DNA of 6,198 nt from Candidatus Odyssella thessalonicensis (lineage in GTDB: Bacteria; Pseudomonadota; Alphaproteobacteria; Bin65). Where the stretch lies: the NCBI GenBank assembly GCA_005240015.1, contig SBBV01000396.1:1-6198 (forward strand), given 5' to 3'. Both the position numbers and the translations under genes were made by a program. A model generated the notes under the pieces. The model saw only the letters and a program-made list of their open reading frames with translations. It was not told the origin of the DNA and ran no database searches. Of this stretch, positions 1-4,363 are shown one piece after another; the stretch's first letter is position 1; the number at the start of each line of letters is the position of its first letter.

Positions 1-1
1 A

Positions 2-565
2 GCGACGCTTGGCAACGGCGTCGCCCTCGCCGGGGCCACCGGCGGCGCACAGGGGTTGGGGACGATCAACGCGCAGAATTACTTCAAGAATGGCGTGGCG
101 CTGGGCTCGGGGAAACATGTCGCCACGAGCTTTCTCTCAGATGCACAACGAACCGCGACCACCGCGTCGATACCGCTTGACGACACGATACCGCAGAGCA
201 GTGAGGGCGCGCTCTGGACCACCCTCGCCCACACTCCGGCGGCGAGCGGAAACATCCTGTACGTCGATGTCCAAGTGAACATCGGCGATAACGGCGCGGT
301 GCCGATCATCGCTTTGTTTAAAGACAATGATGCGGACGCTCTTGCCGCCGCCGTAGGCTCGTGCAGCTCAACAGATCCGCGAATGACGAGTTTGCGCATT
401 CACTTCCGCCACGTTACGGCGGGCGTTTCCCCAATCACATTCAAAGTTCGGTTTGGCACAGCTCAGGGCAGCGGTGGCACTGCCGCAATTAACGGCGGAG
501 CGTCTAGTCGCGCCTTTGGTGGAGTTTCGTTTAGCACCATCAAAATCACCGAGGAGGCGCCGTGA
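2..565 (+). CDS. Phage tail-fibre / virion structural protein, C-terminal part (5' partial)
   Basis: The frame is open from the left edge to the TGA at 563-565, giving about 187 visible residues, so the gene begins upstream. The TTG at 56 is only an internal Leu codon, because the same protein character continues before it. The first 35 residues carry the pentapeptide NGVAL twice, 25 residues apart, around a Gly/Ala/Thr-rich stretch ending in GTINAQNYFKNGVAL, a pattern typical of repetitive phage fibre stalks. The rest begins with a DDTIPQSSEG segment, runs through alternating beta-type stretches (ILYVDVQVNI, PIIALFKDNDADALAAA, ITFKVRFGTA) and ends GGVSFSTIKITEEAP. From memory, this DTIPQ..EG to GGVS.S.I...E arrangement is a recurrent phage tail C-terminal beta-sandwich. 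Its role, receptor binding or virion decoration, is inferred. The GC content is visibly lower than in the late genes at 2863-5980. Its stop lies three bases from the stop of the convergent acetyltransferase gene. Confidence 0.75.
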   Translation, partial: ATLGNGVALAGATGGAQGLGTINAQNYFKNGVALGSGKHVATSFLSDAQRTATTASIPLDDTIPQSSEGALWTTLAHTPAASGNILYVDVQVNIGDNGAVPIIALFKDNDADALAAAVGSCSSTDPRMTSLRIHFRHVTAGVSPITFKVRFGTAQGSGGTAAINGGASSRAFGGVSFSTIKITEEAP

Positions 566-568
566 CGT

Positions 569-1114
569 CTAAGAACATTGGGCTGGCTTAAAACGCCTCC
601 GACTTAGATCAAACGTAAACTTCCTCATCGTCTTCAAATGAGGACTTGGAAGTTGAAATGCCGCGTCCTTCGTTTCTCCCGTGTCCGTGTAGCCGATGCT
701 CTGGAAACTTCGCACTGATTGGAGATTGTCGGCCGCGACCCAAGCAACCAAGTACTTCAGGGCCGTTAGGCGCTTGCACGCATAGTCCAGCGCGAGATCG
801 TTCATCCGTGCACCGTAGCCATGTCCGCGAAAGTTGTCCTTTACTCCATAGCTGATTTCAGCGAAGTCGCTCTGGTCCTTGGTGAAGCGAATGTACAAGT
901 ACCCGACGACTTCTTGTGCGCCATTCAGGGCGAGAAGCATTATCCTCTCTTTGCCGTTCAGATTCTCTTGAAACCAATTTCGGAACTTTGCCCTGTCCGG
1001 CGGCGCGGCAAATCCGGATGCGCGAACGTCCGCCTCATCCGACTTCATCAGATAAAGCTCATCGAAATCGTCGGGCGTCACTTGGCGAAGATAGAGGTCG
1101 TGCTGAGTCGTCAT
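569..1114 (-). CDS. GNAT-family N-acetyltransferase
   Basis: This 181-residue protein has the layout of a GNAT acyl-CoA-dependent N-acetyltransferase, a soluble enzyme moving an acetyl group to a primary amine. Strand beta1 is LYLRQVTPDD (7-16). The acetyl-CoA-binding motif A is SYGVKDNFRGHGYGARMNDL (88-107), with pyrophosphate loop R96-G-H-G-Y-G101. Motif B is WVAADNLQSVRSFQSIGYTD (125-144), with the usual Asn at 130 and the hydrophobic strand ending in GY. The substrate cannot be read from the sequence; Rim-type protein acetylases and small-molecule or antibiotic acetylases both fit. The ATG at 1114 was chosen because beta1 then starts near residue 7. It has no clear Shine-Dalgarno. The alternatives are GTG at 1120 and TTG at 1156; the latter has AGGA four bases upstream, inside the dyad at 1157-1187. 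The gene is convergent with the tail gene, and its base composition is AT-richer than that of the SDR next to it. Confidence 0.85.
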   Translation of the reverse strand: MTTQHDLYLRQVTPDDFDELYLMKSDEADVRASGFAAPPDRAKFRNWFQENLNGKERIMLLALNGAQEVVGYLYIRFTKDQSDFAEISYGVKDNFRGHGYGARMNDLALDYACKRLTALKYLVAWVAADNLQSVRSFQSIGYTDTGETKDAAFQLPSPHLKTMRKFTFDLSRRRFKPAQCS

Positions 1115-1156
1115 CGTCACACGTCTTGGCGGCGTCTGCTCCAGGCCCGTTAGCAA

Positions 1157-1187
1157 GTTATCCTACCTTCGGAAATAGTAGGATAAC
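1157..1187 (-). promoter_or_regulatory. Perfect 10-bp inverted repeat upstream of the acetyltransferase gene
   Basis: The arms GTTATCCTAC (1157-1166) and GTAGGATAAC (1178-1187) are exact reverse complements around an 11-base spacer. No T-run follows on either strand, so an operator or an RNA hairpin is more likely than an intrinsic terminator. On the minus strand the downstream arm contains an AGGA placed four bases before the alternative TTG start of the GNAT gene (1156). If that start is used, the hairpin would hide the ribosome site. The element also sits where base composition changes from AT-richer to strongly GC-rich. Confidence 0.5.
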
Positions 1188-1202
1188 CGGGCCACCGCCC
1201 GG
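1187..1202 (-). terminator. Possible terminator of the SDR gene
   Basis: Reading the minus strand, 12 bases after the SDR stop comes a GC-only stem CCGGGC / GCCCGG with a four-base loop. A T-rich but interrupted tail (TTATCCTACTATTT) follows. The stem is short and the tail is not a clean U-run, and one base is shared with the dyad at 1157-1187, so this is a weak call. Confidence 0.3.
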
Positions 1203-1214
1203 GCGCTTCTCCCC

Positions 1215-2042
1215 TCACCACGCGCTGAGCCCGCCGTCGACGAAGAGGCACTGGCCGGTGACGTAGGAGGAGGCGTCGGAGGCGAGGAAGAGGGCGGCGC
1301 CGACGAGCTCGTCGCGCCGCGCCATGCGGCCCAAGGGGATGCGGTTGCCGTAGGCGCGCTTGAAGGTTTCGTTCTGCCGGTCCTCGACGCCGCCGGGCAC
1401 GATCGCGTTGGCGCGGATGCCCGCCTTCGCCCAGTAGGTGGCGAGCCAGCGCGTCAGCCCCACCATCGCCGCCTTGCCGGCGCTGTAGACGGCCGGGCTT
1501 CCGATCGCGTGGCCGGCGTAGGTGGCGCCCTCGTAGATGCGGTTGTCGGGGCCCAGGAGGCCGTAGATCGACGAGGTCTGGATGATCGAGCCGCCGCGCC
1601 CGTGCACGGCCATCGCCGCGCCGAAGGCCTGGCAGACGAGGAACGTGCCGTCGACGTCGACGCCGATCACGCGCTTCCAGTCGGCGAGGTCGAATTCCTC
1701 GAACCGTGCAAACTCGGCCTTGAGCCCCGCGCTCTGGTTCGCCGCGTTGTTGTGCAGCACGCGCACCGGCCCGAGCGTCTCGCCGACGCGGCGCTGGGCG
1801 TCGCGCACGCTCTTGGGATCGGCGATGTCGCAGGCGACGCCCAAGCAGCGCCGGCCGATCTTCTGGCCGAGCTCCGACGCGAAGGCGCGCGCGGCGTCGC
1901 CGTCGATGTCGAGCACGGCTACGTCGGCGCCGAATTCCGCATAAGCCGCCGCGAACGCGCGGCCCAAGAAGCCGGCGCCGCCCGTCACCACCGCGACGCG
2001 GCCCGTAAGATCGAACAGCTTGCTGTACACGCCCTCGCCCAT
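1215..2042 (-). CDS. Short-chain dehydrogenase/reductase (classical SDR)
   Basis: A 275-residue Rossmann-fold oxidoreductase of classical SDR length. The cofactor motif TGGAGFLG is at residues 20-27. An acidic Asp ends beta2 (LDID, D45), which favours NAD(H) over NADP(H). The NNAA motif is at 98-101, the catalytic Ser in QTSSIYG (S157/S158), and YSAGK gives Tyr186 and Lys190. The C-terminal SSYVTGQCLFVDGGLSAW segment is typical. The Asn usually found in the helix alpha4 'NVxG' motif is Asp here (GVDVDG, D129). From memory, the SSIYGLLGPDNRIYEG and LATYWAKAGIRANAIVPGGV stretches resemble SDRs found with nonulosonic-acid and surface-polysaccharide genes (PtmA-like), but no such genes are present here. 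The ATG at 2042 is preferred over upstream in-frame starts because MGEGVYSKLFDLTGRVAVVTGG matches a normal SDR N-terminus. The gene is not a known phage function and is probably host or cargo metabolism. Confidence 0.9.
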   Translation of the reverse strand: MGEGVYSKLFDLTGRVAVVTGGAGFLGRAFAAAYAEFGADVAVLDIDGDAARAFASELGQKIGRRCLGVACDIADPKSVRDAQRRVGETLGPVRVLHNNAANQSAGLKAEFARFEEFDLADWKRVIGVDVDGTFLVCQAFGAAMAVHGRGGSIIQTSSIYGLLGPDNRIYEGATYAGHAIGSPAVYSAGKAAMVGLTRWLATYWAKAGIRANAIVPGGVEDRQNETFKRAYGNRIPLGRMARRDELVGAALFLASDASSYVTGQCLFVDGGLSAW

Positions 2043-2048
2043 GGCGCG

Positions 2049-2079
2049 ACTATAGCAGCGCCCGACAAGAATCGTGCAA
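2049..2079 (-). promoter_or_regulatory. Candidate promoter of the SDR gene, leaderless arrangement
   Basis: On the minus strand TATAGT (2049-2054) matches the -10 consensus at five of six bases. It lies only six bases before the SDR ATG at 2042, so transcription would begin at or next to the start codon. A weak -35 candidate, TTGCAC (2074-2079), lies 19 bases upstream. It abuts a perfect 10-bp palindrome AGTCGCGACT at 2079-2088, a possible operator half. No Shine-Dalgarno lies before the ATG, which fits a leaderless message. The long spacer keeps confidence low. Confidence 0.35.
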
Positions 2080-2157
2080 GTCGCGACTAGAGGCGAGGGC
2101 GGGTTGGCGAAGCTCGGTCGCAGCGCCGCCGTCATCGCAATCGCATCCGAACGTATG

Positions 2158-2487
2158 CTATCCAGCGAGGCCGAGGAAGGTGATCAGTGCACGGTCGAGC
2201 CGCACGAGATCGGACTCGTCGAGCGTGCCGACACGCTTGCGCAGCTTGGCTATGCGCACCGTCGTCACTTTGTCGATCATGATCCGCGACGGACGCTGAA
2301 GGCCGTTGGCCGCGCTGGGCTCGATGAGCGGCCGGATCAGCGGCGCGTCCGCGGGATCGCTCGTGAGCGGACAGACGGTCGCCGACATGTAGGCCGGGAA
2401 TCGATCGTCTTGGACGATCACTGCGGGGCGCGCTTTGCCCGTGTAATCCGGCCCGCCCGCGACCGTCCAGATCTCGCCGCGCTTCAT
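2158..2487 (-). CDS. MazF/PemK-family endoribonuclease toxin
   Basis: A 109-residue protein of normal MazF length. It opens with MKRGEIWTV, followed by the loop GGPDYTGKARPAVIVQDD (11-28) holding the conserved Gly-Lys-x-Arg-Pro. A central CPLTSDP (39-45) carries the Ser/Thr position of the active site, and RIMIDKVTTVR (68-78) is the conserved dimer/active-site strand. MazF toxins cut mRNA, often at short specific sites, and are neutralised by a partner antitoxin. The ATG at 2487 overlaps the antitoxin stop as ATGA, the usual coupled layout; a GTG at 2499 would add four residues. GGAG lies 11 bases before the ATG. The neighbour upstream in the same operon is its antitoxin. No residue looks obviously lost, so the toxin is predicted active; its RNA target is unknown. 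Confidence 0.92.
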   Translation of the reverse strand: MKRGEIWTVAGGPDYTGKARPAVIVQDDRFPAYMSATVCPLTSDPADAPLIRPLIEPSAANGLQRPSRIMIDKVTTVRIAKLRKRVGTLDESDLVRLDRALITFLGLAG

Positions 2488-2708
2488 TCGTTGGGCCACT
2501 CCGAGATCGCGTCGATGAACGCCTGATCCTCCTCTGCAAACCGACTCTTCGCCACCAGGCGCGATTGGCGGCGCGCTTCACGCGCGAAGTCCGGCGACCG
2601 CGTATCGGGAACCCAAATTTGAATGGGGCGCAGGCCTTGCGCGCGCAGGCGCGCACGGTAGGCCTTGACCTTGTCGCGAATCGCCCTGCGCCGCGATGCA
2701 GAACGCAT
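2484..2708 (-). CDS. MazE-like antitoxin (DUF3018 family)
   Basis: A 74-residue, very basic N-terminal protein (MRSASRRRAIRDKVKAYRAR) followed by the hallmark stretch GLRPIQIWVPDTRSPDFAR (25-43). The tail is more acidic (FAEEDQAFIDAISEWPNE). This R.YR..LRAQGLRP.QIWVPDTR pattern is the DUF3018 antitoxin family that pairs with MazF. By family logic the N-terminal half binds operator DNA and the C-terminal tail wraps the toxin. The ATG at 2708 has an excellent ribosome site, AGGAGG four bases upstream (2713-2718). The gene precedes the toxin and shares four bases with it, so antitoxin is made first. The promoter/operator at 2724-2757 lies immediately upstream, consistent with autorepression by the antitoxin or toxin-antitoxin complex. 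Confidence 0.9.
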   Translation of the reverse strand: MRSASRRRAIRDKVKAYRARLRAQGLRPIQIWVPDTRSPDFAREARRQSRLVAKSRFAEEDQAFIDAISEWPNE

Positions 2709-2723
2709 ACTGCCTCCTCTTCC

Positions 2724-2757
2724 GGTTACATGTAACCAGGCAAGGCGCCTTGGTCAA
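2724..2757 (-). promoter_or_regulatory. Toxin-antitoxin promoter and palindromic operator
   Basis: GGTTACATGTAACC (2724-2737) is a perfect 14-bp palindrome ending 15 bases before the antitoxin ATG. Just upstream CAAGGCGCCTTG (2741-2752) is a perfect 12-bp palindrome, three bases away. On the minus strand TTGACC (2752-2757, five of six to TTGACA) lies 17 bases before TACATG inside the first palindrome, so a sigma70-type promoter would have its -10 buried in the operator. That is the expected arrangement for an autoregulated antitoxin gene. The palindromes are directly seen; their binding partner is inferred. Confidence 0.6.
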
Positions 2758-2787
2758 GCCCACGAGCGTCCGCCGCGGCGCAAGCGA

Positions 2788-2810
2788 TTCTCCGCAAGTT
2801 TTGCGGAGAA
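2788..2810. promoter_or_regulatory. Perfect hairpin between the divergent toxin-antitoxin and endolysin genes
   Basis: The arms TTCTCCGCAA (2788-2797) and TTGCGGAGAA (2801-2810) are exact complements around a three-base loop (GTT). There is no U-run after the stem on either strand, so an ordinary intrinsic terminator is not supported. It lies 52 bases before the endolysin GTG and 31 bases upstream of the toxin-antitoxin -35. It could be an operator, an RNA processing hairpin in the 5' leader of the lysis message, or a short repeat remnant. No good sigma70 promoter for the + strand genes is visible in 2758-2862. Confidence 0.4.
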
Positions 2811-2862
2811 CCGGCGCCGTTCTTCGCTCCCTCACCAACCCCAACCCAAGAGGTTCACGTCC

Positions 2863-3504
2863 GTGACGCCGAAGCAATTCTACGACGCCCACATCGACGC
2901 CGCACGCGCCGGCGAACGCGCCTTCGGCATCCCCGCGCTCTTCACGCTGGCGCAAGCGGCGCTCGAGACCGGCTGGGGCCGCCATGCGCCCGGCCACATG
3001 ATGTTCGGCATCAAGGCCGGGCCCGGCTGGAGAGGCAAGCGCCAGCTCTGCATAACGCGCGAGGTGTTCGCCGATGCGCGGCAGGGCCACCGCTTCGCCG
3101 AGGTGCTGGCGATCACGCCGCGCGCCGACGGCCGCTTCGACTACAAGGTGCGCGACTGGTTTCGCGCCTACGGCTCGGCCGTCGAAAGCTTCGCCGATCA
3201 CGCGCTGATGCTGCGCGAGAATCCCCGCTACGCGCGCTGCTTCGAAACCCGCGATCCGCGCGAGTTCGCGCGCCGCATCGCCGCCGCCGGGTACGCCACC
3301 GATCCCGGCTATGCCGCGAGCCTCATCGCGGCAATCAATGTGCTCCAGAAATTCGCCGCGGCCGAAGCACGCGGAGAAGCGAAGAGCGCGCAGGCTGGGA
3401 GACCCCCTCGGGCTCCGCGTGAGCCCTCTGCCTCCGTGCAGTCGACCGGTTTCTTCTCCGCAGTGCTCCGCCTGCTCGCAAGCCTCCTTGGACGGAGGGC
3501 CTGA
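2863..3504 (+). CDS. Phage endolysin, FlgJ/glucosaminidase-type peptidoglycan hydrolase
   Basis: A 213-residue protein that should cleave the glycan backbone of peptidoglycan at lysis. The glucosaminidase domain fills residues 1-165. It opens with MTPKQFYDAHIDAARAGERA and has the catalytic Glu35 in LAQAALETGWGR. NMFG-like HMMFGIKAG follows at 45-53, then the aromatic groove YKVRDWFRAYGSAVESFADH (94-113), and the late motif AGYATDPGYAASL (142-154) shared with FlgJ. A Pro/Arg-rich linker follows (about 168-192), then a C-terminal hydrophobic/basic helix TGFFSAVLRLLASLLGRR (195-212) that could touch the membrane. The open frame extends to 2665, but GTG at 2863 is chosen. The added upstream residues are Arg-rich and unlike the family, and AAGAGG sits nine bases before the GTG. 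There is no signal peptide, so export depends on the holin encoded next. The stop overlaps the holin start by one base (TGATG). Confidence 0.88.
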   Translation: MTPKQFYDAHIDAARAGERAFGIPALFTLAQAALETGWGRHAPGHMMFGIKAGPGWRGKRQLCITREVFADARQGHRFAEVLAITPRADGRFDYKVRDWFRAYGSAVESFADHALMLRENPRYARCFETRDPREFARRIAAAGYATDPGYAASLIAAINVLQKFAAAEARGEAKSAQAGRPPRAPREPSASVQSTGFFSAVLRLLASLLGRRA

Positions 3505-3815
3505 TGGCCACGCTCCCGACCGAGACGATCGAGAAGCTCGCCGGCTACATCGTCAACCGGCGCGACAAGCGCATCATCACCTTCACGGTGCTGGCGCTCT
3601 ACGCTGCGGCGCTGCTTTACCACTTCGTCGGCGGCCTCATCGGCGCGCCCGAGCAGAAAACCGCGCTCGACAGCATCGAGACCTTGGCGATGGTCGTCGT
3701 CGTCGCGCACATCGCCGGCGGCGTCGCGCAGCGCGCGCTCGCCCCGACGGCGCTTCGCGCGGAGCCGCGGCCAAGCCATGCGTCGCCCGACGGCGCCGTG
3801 GAGCGGCCCCAATGA
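3504..3815 (+). CDS. Holin-like two-TM membrane protein
   Basis: 103 residues with two predicted membrane helices: about 24-46 (IITFTVLALYAAALLYHFVGG) and 58-77 (ETLAMVVVVAHIAGGVAQRAL). A short polar loop with APEQKTALDS joins them, and the C-terminus is charged, Pro/Arg-rich and probably cytoplasmic. Size, two-helix topology and position straight after the endolysin fit a class II holin, which forms membrane lesions that time lysis. The name rests on context and topology, because holins share little sequence. The ATG at 3504 overlaps the endolysin TGA by one base and has GGAGG five bases upstream. The stop overlaps the next gene's ATG by four bases (ATGA), so the three genes are probably translated in a coupled way. 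Confidence 0.72.
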   Translation: MATLPTETIEKLAGYIVNRRDKRIITFTVLALYAAALLYHFVGGLIGAPEQKTALDSIETLAMVVVVAHIAGGVAQRALAPTALRAEPRPSHASPDGAVERPQ

Positions 3816-4060
3816 GTCTCCTCAGCGGATTCTGGGCGAGGATCGTGGCCGCGGGCGCGATCGTCGCCGCCGCGCTCTTCTTCCTTGCGCGCGTATTCAA
3901 GGCCGGCCGCGACACCGAGCGCGCGAAGAGCGCCAAGGCCGCCCTCCAGCACCAATCCGACACCGCCAATCAAGTGAGACACTCCGATGAAGCCGTGGCC
4001 GATCCTTCGTCTGCCCGCGCGCGCCGCGTGCGCGCGCAATTCCAGCGAAACGAAGACTGA
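3812..4060 (+). CDS. Rz-like inner-membrane spanin candidate
   Basis: An 82-residue protein with one N-terminal membrane helix (RIVAAGAIVAAALFFLARVF, 10-29). A polar, Ala/Arg/Lys/Gln-rich segment (AGRDTERAKSAKAALQHQSDTANQ) likely forms a helix, and the tail is basic (SARARRVRAQFQRNED). An N-in single TM followed by an extended periplasmic helix directly after a holin is what i-spanins (Rz) look like. They help fuse the inner and outer membranes in the last step of lysis. It is shorter than lambda Rz (153 aa), so another small phage membrane protein is possible. The start is the ATG of the ATGA overlap with the holin gene. A different-frame ORF beginning at 3987 lies inside its 3' end, as Rz1 does in many phages (see findings). 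The stop is followed at once by the CACGGAGG repeat. Confidence 0.6.
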   Translation: MSLLSGFWARIVAAGAIVAAALFFLARVFKAGRDTERAKSAKAALQHQSDTANQVRHSDEAVADPSSARARRVRAQFQRNED

Positions 4061-4061
4061 C

Positions 4062-4116
4062 CACGGAGGGCACGGAGGACACGGAGCAGAACACATCGCG
4101 CGCGCGACACGGAGGA
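4062..4116. repeat. CACGGAGG-type short tandem repeat
   Basis: Three consecutive 9-bp units, CACGGAGGG, CACGGAGGA and CACGGAGCA, fill 4062-4088. A further unit, CACGGAGGA, occurs at 4108-4116 after a GCGCGCG stretch. Similar CACGGAGG(A/C) strings are dispersed intergenic repeats in many bacterial genomes (from memory). It begins two bases after the spanin stop and occupies part of the 158-base gap before the next gene. Nothing else is recognised in 4117-4200. Confidence 0.65.
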
Positions 4117-4218
4117 GACCCGCCGCCAGGCGGACCTCCACAACTCGCGCCGCCTCTGCCGCTGCCACGCGGATTGCCGGTAGCGCGCCCGGGCCCACCG
4201 AAAACAGGAGATTCGCAA

Positions 4219-4347
4219 ATGCTCATCTGGTTCGCGCTTTGCGCGGCACTGTTCGCCGCCGGCGGCGTTGCCGGCGGGCTCTCCCTCGCCTGCCGCTACG
4301 CCTGGCCGCAGAAACTCTACGACCTGCTGTTTCCGGCGCGGCCCTGA
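4219..4347 (+). CDS. Small single-TM membrane protein, 42 aa, unknown function
   Basis: The ATG at 4219 has a strong ribosome site (CAGGAG, 4205-4210) eight bases upstream, better than that of the terminase gene that follows. The product begins MLIWFALCAALFAAGGVAGG and continues with LSLACRYAWPQKLYDLLFPARP. Residues 2-26 make one hydrophobic helix, followed by a short amphipathic tail with a WPQKLYDLLF patch. It has two cysteines (8 and 25), but no canonical lipobox. It sits between the spanin and terL, where T7-like phages carry small lysis or packaging genes. It is too small and too hydrophobic to be a small terminase. The stop is 16 bases before the terL ATG, so ribosomes could reinitiate there. 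A role in lysis is possible but unproven. Confidence 0.6.
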   Translation: MLIWFALCAALFAAGGVAGGLSLACRYAWPQKLYDLLFPARP

Positions 4348-4363
4348 GCCGGCGTTTCCGCAC

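Noticed and set aside
553..600. GGAGGCG/CGCCTCC inverted repeat spanning the two convergent stops
   Set aside because: Seven-base arms with a 34-base loop are easily found by chance and no U-run is present, so a bidirectional terminator is not supported.
2046..2060. T7-promoter-like string GCGACTATAGCAGCG on the + strand
   Set aside because: Only the ACTATAG core matches, the GGG initiation is absent, and no + strand gene follows for 800 bases. The same bases are better read as a minus-strand -10 of the SDR.
1509..2090. 193-codon + strand open frame opposite the SDR
   Set aside because: It mirrors SDR codons, has no recognisable motif and no ribosome site; the SDR on the other strand has all its catalytic motifs.
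2665..2862. ATG at 2665 as the endolysin start
   Set aside because: It would run through the antitoxin start and both operator palindromes on the opposite strand. The added residues are Arg/Pro-rich with no family match, while GTG 2863 has a ribosome site and a natural domain start.
2578..3201. 207-codon minus-strand frame opposite the endolysin
   Set aside because: It is antisense to the intact glucosaminidase domain and overlaps the real antitoxin gene in another frame.
4268..4363. TTG start giving a 570-residue terminase
   Set aside because: The extra 32 residues lie in the coding region of the well-initiated 42-aa gene and do not resemble a terminase N-terminus.
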